From Streptomyces sp. NBC_00154 (lineage in GTDB: Bacteria > Actinomycetota > Actinomycetes > Streptomycetales > Streptomycetaceae), in NCBI RefSeq assembly GCF_026342835.1, contig NZ_JAPEMI010000001.1:1-64000 (forward strand): a stretch of DNA of 64,000 nt, read 5' to 3'. Below the pieces are notes generated by a model that saw nothing but the letters and a program-made list of their open reading frames with translations, ran no database searches and was not told where the DNA came from. Below, piece by piece: positions 17,330-24,998 of this stretch (the first letter of the stretch is position 1; every line of letters begins with the position of its first letter). Both the position numbers and the translations under genes were made by a program.

Positions 17330-18268
17330 GTGAACTCGCTCTACCCGCCGCGGATGACCGGCCGCCCAGGGCGGCTCGAAGTCTGGTACGCGACGTTGAC
17401 CGATCCCCGTACCGGCACCGGCGTATGGATCCACCACGAAGTGGTGGCACCCAAGCACGACGGCCCGGCCCGGGCGCATGGCTGGATATCCGTATTCCCG
17501 CCGGACGGACCGCCGATCACCGAGCGGTTCGGGGCCCCGGACTCCCCAACGCCCCAGGGCGAGGCGTACTTCGAGGTGCCGGGGGTGCGGGCAACGCCCC
17601 GGCTGCTGGAAGGCACCGCGGGCGCGATCAGCTGGCACCTGACGGTCACCGGCGGCGGAGAGCCCCTCTACACCTTTCCGCGCTGGTCCTGGCAGCGTGA
17701 ACTGCTGCCCGCTGCCCAGGTCGTGCCTGCCCCCGACGCCGTCTTCGCCGGGGAACTCGTCTTCGGAGAAAGGCGGTTCACCCTCTCCGACGCCGTGGGA
17801 GGCGTCGCCCGGATCGCCGGGCACGGCAATGCCCAGCGATGGGCGTGGCTTCATGCGGGCCTCGGCGGCGGGGACGTACTGGAAGTGGTGGCCGCCGTCG
17901 CCCGCCGTCCCACGATGCGGTGGCTGCCACCGCTGCCCATGCTTCAGCTGCGGATCGGCGGCACCGACTGGCCGCGCCACCCGTTGCTGACCGCGCCGCT
18001 GCTGCGCGCACGGATCGGGCTGCCCGACTGGTCGGTCGCAGGCGGCACCGCGCGGCGCAGGGTACGGATCGATGTGGCCCAGGACCCGGCCGACTGTGTG
18101 TCGCTCTCCTACACCGACCCCGACGGAGCGACCGCCACGTGCACCAACACGGAACGCGCCTCCGTCGACGTGATCGTCGAACGCCGCACCGGACTGCACC
18201 GCTTCGAGGTGGAACACCGCTGGCATCTGGATCGCACGGGTCACGCGGAGGTGGGAACGCGCCCGTGA
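17330..18268 (+). CDS. Conserved-looking hypothetical protein in the GMC operon
   Basis: 312 residues from GTG 17330, 12 bp after the GMC gene, with GAAAGGA 7 nt before the start. It is rich in beta-forming sequence with many Trp residues (LEVWYATLTDP, GAISWHLTVTG, YTFPRWSWQRELLP, WRHL-like ends) and has no signal peptide. The pattern of paired beta domains recalls lipocalin-like AttH/CrtC or tocopherol-cyclase-like proteins, which act on hydrophobic substrates, but the similarity is weak. Its place as last gene of the operon suggests it processes or binds the lipid-like substrate or product of the oxidoreductase. Confidence 0.6.
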   Translation: MNSLYPPRMTGRPGRLEVWYATLTDPRTGTGVWIHHEVVAPKHDGPARAHGWISVFPPDGPPITERFGAPDSPTPQGEAYFEVPGVRATPRLLEGTAGAISWHLTVTGGGEPLYTFPRWSWQRELLPAAQVVPAPDAVFAGELVFGERRFTLSDAVGGVARIAGHGNAQRWAWLHAGLGGGDVLEVVAAVARRPTMRWLPPLPMLQLRIGGTDWPRHPLLTAPLLRARIGLPDWSVAGGTARRRVRIDVAQDPADCVSLSYTDPDGATATCTNTERASVDVIVERRTGLHRFEVEHRWHLDRTGHAEVGTRP

Positions 18269-18392
18269 GCACGGCGCGCCGCCCCCCGTGACGCGGACGG
18301 CGCATCCACGCCTCGGACGAACCCACCGAGTCGTTGACACGCAGACCTCCGTGCAGGTGTGCAAAGGGACCGGGTTAGTCTGACCGTCGTAC

Positions 18393-18465
18393 CGGACACG
18401 GGGTGCCCTACCCGAGGGCTGAGATCACACCCGTCGAACCTGAACCAGTTCGCACTGGCGGAGGG
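18393..18465 (+). ncRNA. TPP riboswitch (THI-box)
   Basis: The conserved THI-box parts are all visible: ACACGGGGTGCC at the P1/P2 start, GGGCTGAGATCACACCC (18417-18433), and the 3' signature GAACCTGAACCAGTT followed by GCACTGGCGGAGGGA. The last element contains the Shine-Dalgarno sequence GGAGGG (18460-18465) of the next gene, so thiamine pyrophosphate binding would close P1 and hide the ribosome site. It sits directly in front of cytX-thiM-thiE. Confidence 0.93.
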
Positions 18466-18474
18466 ATGTCTTTC

Positions 18475-19881
18475 ATGCCTTTGACGCATGTTTCCGGCGG
18501 GCTGCCCGCCGACGGCCGGCAGACCGTCTTCGACGGACGGATGCCAACGGCCCCCGGCGACCTCCGCGTCGAGACGCACGGCATCGAGCCGGTCCCCGAG
18601 AGCAACCGCTACGGCGGTCCCGGGCGCCTGTTCACCGTGTGGTTCGCTCCCAATCTGACCATGACCGGCGTATTCACCGGCACCGTCGGCATCGCACTCG
18701 GCCTGGACTTCGCCACCGCGCTCGCCGCCGTCGTACTGGGCACGGTGCTCGGCGCGGTGCCCACCGCCTGCCTGGGCACCTGGGGGAGCCAGACCGGTGC
18801 CGGGCAGCTGCCGCTGGCCCGGCTCGCCTTCGGCCGGGCCGTGACGGTGCCCAGCATCCTGCAGTGGCTGTCCTCCGTCGCCTGGGACGCGCTGATCGGG
18901 CTGTTCGGTGGGGACGCGCTCGCGCGGCTCTGCGGCTGGCCGTTCTGGCTCGGTGTCCTGGCCATGATGGTGGCCCAGGGCGCCCTCGGCGTCCTGGGTT
19001 ACGAGGCCATCCACCGGCTCCAGATCGTCATGACCTTCGTGCTCGCCGCCGCGTTCGCGCTGATCGCCTGGCGGCTGCTCGACGGAGTCCATCCGGTCGG
19101 CGCCGGCACCGCGCACGGCGCCGACCAGGCCGGCGCGTTCGTCCTGACCAGCACCATCGCGCTGAGTCTGGCCCTGTCCTGGGCTCCGTACGCCAGCGAC
19201 TTCAGCCGCTACCTGCCACGCACCACCTCGCGCCCACGCATGTTCTGGTTCACGCTGCTCGGTCTCGTGGTGTCCTTCGTGGCCGTCCAGGCCCTCGGGT
19301 TGCTGGGGGCGTCCGTGCTGACCGACCAGACCGCCGCAGGGGTGGACAAGCTGCTGGGCGGTGGGGTGTTGGGCGCGTTCGGGCTGCTCGCCGTGGCGCT
19401 GGCTGCCCTCTGCAGCAACGCCATGAACGACTACAGCGGTTCCTTGGCTCTGCAGACCGTCGGCGTGCGTCTTCCGCGCCCGGCGGCGGCCGCCCTCGCC
19501 GCGGTGCTCGGCGTCCCTCTGGTGCTGTGGATGCACGCTGCCGACACCACTGCCCGCTTCCAGAACGTGCTGCTGTTCGTCGGCTACTGGATCCCCGGAT
19601 TCGTGGCGATCGTCGTCGTCGACTGGATCGCACGGACCCGGGCACGGGGCGGTGCGGCGATCGACCTCGCCGCCGAGATCGCCCGGCCGCAGTCCGGATG
19701 GCCCCCGTTGCTGGCATTCGCCGTCGCCTTCGCCGCGGCCGTGCCGTTCATGGACACCAGTCTGTACGTGGGCCCGGTGGCGGCCGCCCTGCACGGCGCC
19801 GACCTCTCGTACTACGTGGCGTTCCTCGTGGCGCTCGCCGTCTACGCGCCGCTGCGGCTACGCCACCGCCCGCAGGACTGA
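18475..19881 (+). CDS. cytX: CytX, NCS1-family hydroxymethylpyrimidine transporter
   Basis: 468 residues from ATG 18475, 9 nt after the riboswitch-embedded GGAGGG; an ATG at 18466 touches the ribosome site. About 12 hydrophobic helices follow a 50-residue cytosolic N-terminus. The NCS1 nucleobase permease pattern is seen in NLTMTGVFTGTVGIALGLDF, LGTWGSQTGAGQLPLARLAFG and LSWAPYASDFSRYLPR. CytX proteins are the NCS1 branch found under TPP riboswitches and are thought to import the HMP moiety of thiamine. Leads the thiamine salvage operon. Confidence 0.9.
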   Translation: MPLTHVSGGLPADGRQTVFDGRMPTAPGDLRVETHGIEPVPESNRYGGPGRLFTVWFAPNLTMTGVFTGTVGIALGLDFATALAAVVLGTVLGAVPTACLGTWGSQTGAGQLPLARLAFGRAVTVPSILQWLSSVAWDALIGLFGGDALARLCGWPFWLGVLAMMVAQGALGVLGYEAIHRLQIVMTFVLAAAFALIAWRLLDGVHPVGAGTAHGADQAGAFVLTSTIALSLALSWAPYASDFSRYLPRTTSRPRMFWFTLLGLVVSFVAVQALGLLGASVLTDQTAAGVDKLLGGGVLGAFGLLAVALAALCSNAMNDYSGSLALQTVGVRLPRPAAAALAAVLGVPLVLWMHAADTTARFQNVLLFVGYWIPGFVAIVVVDWIARTRARGGAAIDLAAEIARPQSGWPPLLAFAVAFAAAVPFMDTSLYVGPVAAALHGADLSYYVAFLVALAVYAPLRLRHRPQD

Positions 19882-19956
19882 CCTGCCGCCGGCCGACGGA
19901 CCCCCGACGTCGCTCGCCACCCGAACGACATCCCCTCCCCCACGGAGCGATATCCC

Positions 19957-20766
19957 ATGCCCGCTACATCCGCCGACCACACCGCCTTCGCCCCGCAGGC
20001 CCTCGCACGCGTGCGGGCGGACTCCCCTCTCGTCCAGTGCCTGACCAACTCGGTGGTCACGGGCTTCACCGCCAACGTCCTGCTGGCGCTGGGCGCTTCA
20101 CCGGCCATGGTCGACATTCCGGAGGAGGCCGGCCCGTTCGCCCGGATCGCCTCCGGTGTGCTGATCAATCTCGGCACCCCGCACGCGGAGCAGCGCTCCG
20201 CCATGGTCGAGGCCGCACGGGCGGCGGGTCCGGCCGGCACGCCGTGGGTCCTCGACCCGGTGGCGGTCGGCGCGCTGCCGGTGCGTACCGCGCTGGCACG
20301 AGAGCTCCTGCGGCTGCGACCGACTGTGATCCGGGGCAACGCGTCCGAGATCATCGCGCTCGCGGGCGCGGGCGACGGCGGCCGCGGCGTGGACTCCTCC
20401 GACGGCGTCGGGGCCGCCGAGGAGTCAGCACGCGAGCTGGCGCGTACAGCCGGCTGTGTGGTCGCCGTCTCCGGGCCCGTCGACTTCGTCACCGACGGGG
20501 CGCGCAACGCCCGGATCGCCAACGGTGATGCCCTTTTGACCCGGGTGACAGGGGGTGGCTGCGCGCTGGGTGCCGTGATGGCGGCCTTCGCGGCGGTCGA
20601 CGAGGACCGGTTCGCCGCGGTGGTGGCCGCCGTCACCGCGTACACGGTCGCCGCCGAGCTGGCCGCGAAGGAGGCTTCCGGGCCCGGCAGCTTCGCCGTC
20701 GCCTTCCTCGACGCGCTCGCCGCGCTGGAAGAGGCGGACCTCACCGAGCGGGCGGCTCTCTCGTGA
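19957..20766 (+). CDS. thiM: Hydroxyethylthiazole kinase ThiM
   Basis: 269 residues, the family length. N-terminal [27 protein letters not shown] and [15 protein letters not shown], then [11 protein letters not shown] and [13 protein letters not shown], are ribokinase-fold ThiM motifs. The active-site cysteine lies in [11 protein letters not shown]. The enzyme phosphorylates recycled thiazole alcohol for thiamine phosphate synthesis. Its last codon overlaps the thiE start (GTGA at 20763-20766), so translation is coupled. Confidence 0.95.
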   Translation: MPATSADHTAFAPQALARVRADSPLVQCLTNSVVTGFTANVLLALGASPAMVDIPEEAGPFARIASGVLINLGTPHAEQRSAMVEAARAAGPAGTPWVLDPVAVGALPVRTALARELLRLRPTVIRGNASEIIALAGAGDGGRGVDSSDGVGAAEESARELARTAGCVVAVSGPVDFVTDGARNARIANGDALLTRVTGGGCALGAVMAAFAAVDEDRFAAVVAAVTAYTVAAELAAKEASGPGSFAVAFLDALAALEEADLTERAALS

Positions 20767-21440
20767 CCGCGGCACCGGTGGATCTGTCGGTCTACCTGGT
20801 GACGGACACCGCCCAGTGCGCGGCCCGCGGCCGGAGCGTGGCCGAGACCGTCGCCCTGGCAGTGGCCGGGGGCGTCACCGCCGTACAGATCCGGGAGAAG
20901 CACGCCGCCGGGAGGGAGTTCCTCCGTACGGTTCTGGAGGTGGCCGCCGTCCTCCCCGAACGAGTGACGCTGATCGTCAACGACCGGGTGGACGTGTTCC
21001 TGGCGGCCCGGGCCGCCGGCGCACGCGTGACAGGTGTTCACGTCGGCCAGTCGGATCTGCCGCCGGCCGCCGTACGCGAACTGATCGGAGAGCACGCGGT
21101 TCTGGGCCTGAGTGCAGCCACCCCCGACCAACTGCGCGCCGCCGCCGAGGATCCGGCGCGAGTCCACCACGTGGGCATCGGCGCGCTGCACGCGACCCGG
21201 ACCAAGGCGGACGCCCCGGCCCCGCTCGGCCATGCCGGCTTCGCCCGCCTCGCCCGGCTCAGCGACCTGCCCGCCGTGGCCATCGGCGGCATCACCCCGG
21301 CCGACCTGCCACGCCTGCGAGACGCCGGGGCGGTGGGAGCCGCCGCCGTGTCCGGCATCTGCGCCGCCGCGGACCCCCGTGCGTCGGCCCACGCCTACGC
21401 ACGGGCATGGGACCGTGCCCGGGAGGAGAGGTACGCATGA
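20763..21440 (+). CDS. thiE: Thiamine phosphate synthase ThiE
   Basis: 225 residues from GTG 20763. The TIM-barrel motifs of ThiE are in order: [67 protein letters not shown] and [12 protein letters not shown]. It joins HMP pyrophosphate and thiazole phosphate. The stop overlaps the ATG of a truncated thiD (21437-21440), showing that the ancestral operon was cytX-thiM-thiE-thiD. Confidence 0.95.
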   Translation: MTAAPVDLSVYLVTDTAQCAARGRSVAETVALAVAGGVTAVQIREKHAAGREFLRTVLEVAAVLPERVTLIVNDRVDVFLAARAAGARVTGVHVGQSDLPPAAVRELIGEHAVLGLSAATPDQLRAAAEDPARVHHVGIGALHATRTKADAPAPLGHAGFARLARLSDLPAVAIGGITPADLPRLRDAGAVGAAAVSGICAAADPRASAHAYARAWDRAREERYA

Positions 21441-21496
21441 CCGAGCCGACCCGCGTACGGACGATCGTCGGATCCGACTCCGGCCAAGGAGCCTGA
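21437..21496 (+). pseudogene. thiD: thiD stub: first 19 codons only
   Basis: From the ATG that overlaps thiE the frame encodes [19 protein letters not shown] and stops. This is the start of HMP/HMP-phosphate kinase ThiD, whose N-terminus reads VxTVAGSDSGGGAGIQADLK in the family. The match ends abruptly after GGA-GCC and the following DNA is unrelated, so the rest of the gene has been deleted. HMP phosphorylation must depend on another thiD elsewhere in the genome. Confidence 0.75.
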
Positions 21497-21570
21497 CTTC
21501 ACGTCCTCGACACCGGACTGCCCGACGACCGGCCCCACCAGCGGTAGGCGTGGCACCGACCGCTCAGTCC

Positions 21571-22146
21571 CTACTGGCCCACTGCCGCTGTCGACGGGCG
21601 CGACTTGCTCGCCTTCTTGCGCGCACGGTATGCGGCCGCCTTCACCCTGTTTCCGCACGGGTCCATGGCGCACCACTCCCGGCGATTTCCATGGGACCGG
21701 TCGATGTAGATCTGTGTGCACTCGGGCCTGGTGCACTCCTTGATCAGCAACACCTCCGGTCCGCTGAGCACACGGATGGCCTGTCGGGCTATCGAGGACA
21801 CAGCCTGCTGCGGGGTCGCCTCGATGCGGCGCCCCTCCCTGGTGAGCTGCGGGACTGCGGACGGCTTACGCGCCTTACGGTTGACCAGGGCGAGGGCGTC
21901 GGGGTCGTAGCTCTCATCCGCCAGCCTGGCGGCCACGAGCGTGTAGATCGCCTCGCGTAGAGCCACCGCCTCCGCCACGTCGGACGGCTCGCAATGCGTA
22001 TCGCCGTCAACGATTCCGGACTCGCGGAACCAGGAGTCGAGACTCTCCGGCGACGCGAGCATCTCGAGAGGCTCGGCGTTGCGCCGTGCGCGCAGGGTCC
22101 CTACGAAGTCCAGCACGGGGGTGCCGCACTTAAAGGCATGCATCAT
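21571..22146 (-). CDS. CGNR zinc-finger (ABATE domain) putative regulator
   Basis: 191 residues from ATG 22146 (22143 is also possible). The first ~120 residues match the ABATE stress-sensor-like region (LDFVGTLRARRN, then LREAIYTLVAAR). The last ~45 hold the CGNR zinc finger: CTRPECTQIYIDRSHGNRR, then EWCAMDPCGNRVKAAAYRAR, with four cysteines for zinc. Such proteins are single-gene transcriptional regulators of unknown ligand. A small dyad, TGTCA-N6-TGACA, overlaps its start codon (22146-22161) and could be an autoregulatory site. Confidence 0.82.
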   Translation of the reverse strand: MMHAFKCGTPVLDFVGTLRARRNAEPLEMLASPESLDSWFRESGIVDGDTHCEPSDVAEAVALREAIYTLVAARLADESYDPDALALVNRKARKPSAVPQLTREGRRIEATPQQAVSSIARQAIRVLSGPEVLLIKECTRPECTQIYIDRSHGNRREWCAMDPCGNRVKAAAYRARKKASKSRPSTAAVGQ

Positions 22147-22281
22147 GTCACCATTTTGACAGGTGACGAACAAGAGAACAAGGAGCCCACACCTCCCCTC
22201 GCAGACCGGCCGCGATCCGGGACTCCGTCGCGGCAATCCCGCTCGCGGCCTTTGCGGCAGCAGCCTGCCGCAGGCCGGATG

Positions 22282-22764
22282 TCAGGAATCAGCCATGGTT
22301 CGCCCGCTCGGGGTCGCGACATGCTGCAGCGCGGCCGTCAGCTGGGGGAGGTCCTGGCCGCTGAAGTGGTCGACGAGATTGCGTCGCACGCTGACCAGGA
22401 ATGTCGGCCAGGCCTGTTCCAGGCGGGCGAGCCCGGCGTCAGTCAGTACGGCGTTCCAACCGCGCCCGTCCTGGCTGCACTTGGCACGTTGGACCCAGCC
22501 CTGATTCTCGAGCCGGATGACGACGCGGGTGATCCCGCTGAGGGAGAGGTTGCAGGCGGCAGCGAGTTCACTCATCCGCATCAGCTTCCCCGGAGCCTCG
22601 GACAGGTGCATCAGAGGCGTGTACTCGGAAAGCGGCAGCCCCGCTCCGCGCACCAGGTCGGCGTCGACCACACGCGGCAGAGCCAGCAGCACCCGGCTCA
22701 GCGCACGCACGAACGCTTCCTCGACCGGATCGAGGGGCTGCAACTGCTGCTCTTCGGATGACAT
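22282..22764 (-). CDS. MarR-family repressor
   Basis: 160 residues. The winged helix is clear: LPLSEYTPLMHLSEAPGKLMRMSELAAACNLSLSGITRVVIRLENQGWVQR, followed by the wing DGRGWNAVLTDAGLARL. A long N-terminal and C-terminal helix would form the dimer interface. It is divergent from an NADPH:FMN reductase gene. A CTTGA-N4-TCAA(g) site lies 17 bp upstream of its own start and three more lie before the reductase, so it probably represses itself and the reductase until an electrophile or phenolic ligand binds. Confidence 0.88.
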   Translation of the reverse strand: MSSEEQQLQPLDPVEEAFVRALSRVLLALPRVVDADLVRGAGLPLSEYTPLMHLSEAPGKLMRMSELAAACNLSLSGITRVVIRLENQGWVQRAKCSQDGRGWNAVLTDAGLARLEQAWPTFLVSVRRNLVDHFSGQDLPQLTAALQHVATPSGRTMADS

Positions 22765-22780
22765 CTCCCCACTTTAGCTC

Positions 22781-22794
22781 CTTGACGGATCAAC
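22781..22794. promoter_or_regulatory. MarR-type half-perfect operator at the marR-like gene
   Basis: CTTGACGGATCAAC is the same CTTGA-N4-TCAAG motif found at 22918, with one mismatch. It lies 17 bp from the regulator's start codon, suiting autoregulation. Confidence 0.5.
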
Positions 22795-22816
22795 GAGTCA
22801 GCATTTCGCAGTGGTA

Positions 22817-22836
22817 ATAGTAGACCGGTCTGCTAT
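22817..22836. promoter_or_regulatory. NemR-like TetR operator, site 1
   Basis: ATAGTAGACCGGTCTGCTAT fits ATAG-N2-GACCGGTC-N2-CTAT exactly and is a near-perfect 20-bp palindrome. It sits in the MarR/FMN-reductase gap, 53 bp upstream of the MarR gene, suggesting a second input into this pair by one of the two TetR proteins nearby. Confidence 0.65.
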
Positions 22837-22917
22837 TTGCCAGTTCGTCACGGTGTGCGGAGCTCCAGCCCGGGGGCCGCGACACCGCCCCCTCCGAAGA
22901 GGTGTGACTCACATCTA

Positions 22918-22980
22918 CTTGACGCATCAAGCAGTCGGGTATCTACTTCACAAGGCAAGTATCCACTTGACGAGGCAAGT
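22918..22980 (+). promoter_or_regulatory. Array of three MarR-type operators before FMN reductase
   Basis: Site A CTTGACGCATCAAG (22918-22931), site B ACTTCACAAGGCAAGT (22945-22960) and site C ACTTGACGAGGCAAGT (22965-22980) are all dyads of the same half-site. Spacings are 27 and 20 bp, so B and C lie on the same helix face. The array is repeated with almost the same spacing at 35212-35275. Confidence 0.65.
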
Positions 22981-23018
22981 ACATGTTCAAGCTGTTCACG
23001 AAGCGCGAAGAGGCCACC

Positions 23019-23579
23019 ATGACCAAGATCGGCATCATCATCGGAAGCACCCGCCCGGGACGGAACGGCGAGGCCGTCGCCCGCTGGGTCCACGAGACCG
23101 CCGCCCAGCGCACCGACGCCGACTTCGAAATCGTCGACCTGCTCGACTACAAGCTCCCGCTGCTCGACGAGGCCTACCCCCCGTCGATGGGCCAGTACAC
23201 CCAGCCGCACACCCACGCCTGGGCGGAGAAGATCGCGTCCCTCGACGGCTTCATCATCGTCACCCCCGAGTACAACCGCTCCGTGCCCGGCGCCCTGAAG
23301 AACGCCATCGACTTCCTGTACACCGAGTGGACCAACAAGGCCGTCGGTTTCATCAGCTACGGCGGCACCGGCGGCACCCGCGCCGTGGAGCACCTGCGCG
23401 GCATCGCCGGCGAACTGCAGATGGCCGACGTCCGCTCCCAGGTCGCCCTCTCCCTCTTCACCGACTTCGAGAACTTCTCCACCTTCAAGCCCGCCGCCAT
23501 CCAACGCGACACCCTCAACACGACCCTCGACCAGGTCATCGCCTGGACCAACGCCCTCGCCCCCCTGCGCACCAGCTGA
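23019..23579 (+). CDS. NADPH-dependent FMN reductase (flavodoxin-like fold)
   Basis: 186 residues from ATG 23019, preceded by GAAGAGG at 5 nt; an earlier ATG at 22983 lies against operator C and lacks a ribosome site. The motif GIIIGSTRPGRNGEAVARW binds the FMN phosphate and VTPEYNRSVPGALKNAIDFL is the second family signature. The enzyme supplies reduced FMN or directly reduces quinones, azo dyes or nitro compounds in the cytosol. It is divergent from a MarR repressor and preceded by an operator array. A decayed duplicate lies at 35278. Confidence 0.9.
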   Translation: MTKIGIIIGSTRPGRNGEAVARWVHETAAQRTDADFEIVDLLDYKLPLLDEAYPPSMGQYTQPHTHAWAEKIASLDGFIIVTPEYNRSVPGALKNAIDFLYTEWTNKAVGFISYGGTGGTRAVEHLRGIAGELQMADVRSQVALSLFTDFENFSTFKPAAIQRDTLNTTLDQVIAWTNALAPLRTS

Positions 23580-23598
23580 CACCGCACAGAGATTGACC

Positions 23599-23633
23599 AC
23601 GACGGCCCGAAGTCATCGCCTTCGGGCCGTCGT
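23599..23633 (+). terminator. Terminator after FMN reductase
   Basis: A perfect 14-bp GC-rich stem (23599-23612 with 23620-23633) and 7-nt loop, 20 bp after the stop. No U-tract follows, which is normal for Streptomyces. Confidence 0.8.
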
Positions 23634-24017
23634 CAGAGGGATTCCGAGGCATGACCGAACCGCGGATCGAGGTCAGCGGGCCACACAGCGGCGCCGGTCG
23701 GAAATGACACAGCGGCACCTCGTGAACTCCGCGGACGCGGCGGCGGCCCGGTGGCGCCGCGAATCCGGCAAACCAGCTCCGCATCGATGCATCCCCGCTC
23801 AGCACGAGTCCGCACTGTCCGTCAAGCGTCGCGTCGGGTTAGGATCATTAATAGACGGTCGGTCGTCTATCCCCTCGACCCGCGACGCTTCGCCAGGACC
23901 TGGCCGAGCGTCATCGGGACACGACTCAGCCGGGCCCGGATGGACCGGGCATCGCCGCCGGCCCGGGACGGCCCCCCGTACCCGTGCGGCCCATCGCGAA
24001 CATGGAGATGCGAACAC
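23634..24017. other. Intergenic stretch with promoter of the DsbA-like gene
   Basis: 384 bp without a recognisable gene. The only supported element is the promoter/operator at 23840-23870. The leader from there to the ATG at 24018 would be about 150 nt; I see no conserved RNA structure in it. Confidence 0.4.
23840..23870 (+). promoter_or_regulatory. Promoter -10 with NemR-like operator, site 2
   Basis: TAGGAT (23840-23845) is a good -10 with a TGTCCG-like -35 about 18 bp upstream. Directly after it, ATAGACGGTCGGTCGTCTAT (23851-23870) has perfect 7-bp arms and covers the predicted transcription start. This would let a TetR repressor block the FrnE-like gene. Confidence 0.65.
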
Positions 24018-24668
24018 ATGAACGTCGAGATCTGGACCGATATCGCCTGCCCCTGGTGCTATATCGGCAAAGCGCGTTTCGAGCGGGCACTCGCGGCCTT
24101 CGAGCACCGCGACCACGTCGAGGTGGTGTACCGCTCATTCGAACTCAACCCGAAGGCCGCCAATGGCACGACACCGATCATCGATGCCGTCGCCGCCCAG
24201 TACGGTCGCACCCGTGAGCAGCAGGTCGCCAGGGAGGAGTACGCCGCATCCGAGGCGCACGCCGAAGGGCTCGGTTTCCGGATCGGCGGACGCGTCCACG
24301 GCAACACCTTCGAGCTCCACCGCCTCCTGCACTTCGCCAAGGCCCGCGACCTCCAGACCGAGTTGATGGATCTCGCCTTCCAGGTGAACTTCACGGACGA
24401 GCGCTCGATCTACGACCAGGAGACCCTGGTGAGCATGGCGGTCGAAGTGGGGCTGTACGAGGCAGCGGTCCGTGAGGTGCTCAACGATGCCGACGCATAC
24501 GCCGAGGACGTACGGGCCGACGAGCGGCAGGCCGCCGAACTAGGTGCAGGCGGCGTGCCTTTCTTCGTACTGGACCGGCAGTACGGCGTGGCCGGCCTGC
24601 AGTCCGTCGAGCTGTTCACCCAGGCGCTGGAACAGGCATGGCAGAACCGGTCGACAGCTCGGCACTGA
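24018..24668 (+). CDS. DsbA-family oxidoreductase, FrnE-like
   Basis: 216 residues from ATG 24018. The start NVEIWTDIACPWCYIGKARFE carries the thioredoxin-fold active site C11-P-W-C14. The inserted helical domain and the C-terminal AAELGAGGVPFFVLDRQYGVAGLQS with the cis-proline loop (GVPFF) are typical of the cytosolic FrnE group, linked to oxidative stress tolerance and disulfide isomerisation. No signal peptide. The promoter holds a TetR-type palindrome shared with neighbouring redox genes. A strong terminator follows. Confidence 0.88.
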   Translation: MNVEIWTDIACPWCYIGKARFERALAAFEHRDHVEVVYRSFELNPKAANGTTPIIDAVAAQYGRTREQQVAREEYAASEAHAEGLGFRIGGRVHGNTFELHRLLHFAKARDLQTELMDLAFQVNFTDERSIYDQETLVSMAVEVGLYEAAVREVLNDADAYAEDVRADERQAAELGAGGVPFFVLDRQYGVAGLQSVELFTQALEQAWQNRSTARH

Positions 24669-24703
24669 CACCCGGCCGCTGCAGCGCTTCGCTGTTTCCT
24701 TCA

Positions 24704-24753
24704 CGGCAGGGCCCCTCTGCCGGGGACGCTTCCCCGACAGAGGGGCCCTGCCG
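24704..24753 (+). terminator. Terminator after DsbA-like gene
   Basis: A perfect 16-bp stem, 24704-24719 with 24738-24753, 35 bp beyond the stop codon. The right arm leads into the remnant region. Confidence 0.8.
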
Positions 24754-24829
24754 CACCCTGAATCGGGCAGTACCCGTCCCCCGCGGCCCGGCCTCGGTCG
24801 CCCATCTGCCCGGATCCGGCGCCCGGGGA

Positions 24830-24907
24830 ACCGCGTTCGGGGAGCTCCTGCGCACCTGTCGGGTGCCGGGGCTCCGCCATGAGGAGATCGCCCAGCTCGC
24901 CGGAGTC
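24830..24907 (+). pseudogene. Remnant of an MmyB-like XRE regulator (HTH start)
   Basis: The frame reads TAFGELLRTC-RVPGLRHEEIAQLAGV. The second half is the hallmark RVPGLRREEVAxLAGVS of MmyB-type HTH regulators, and FGELLR resembles their LGxFLRxRR start. The 15-20 residues normally between them are missing, and nothing of the ligand domain follows. It is therefore a small internal-deletion remnant, not a gene. Confidence 0.5.
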
Positions 24908-24927
24908 AGGTCAGTGAGGTCACAACG

Positions 24928-24986
24928 ATCGCTGGGCCGGCTCGACACCAGGAGCACTGCTCCTGGTGTCGAGCCGGCCCAGCGAT
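24928..24986. terminator. Very long perfect palindrome, bidirectional terminator
   Basis: Arms 24928-24956 and 24958-24986 are perfect 29-bp reverse complements around a single C. It stands 13 bp from the stop of the leftward gene at 24999 and downstream of the rightward DsbA-like gene, so it can end transcription from both sides. Its length is beyond an ordinary terminator. Confidence 0.75.
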
Positions 24987-24998
24987 GAGCGAACCGGG

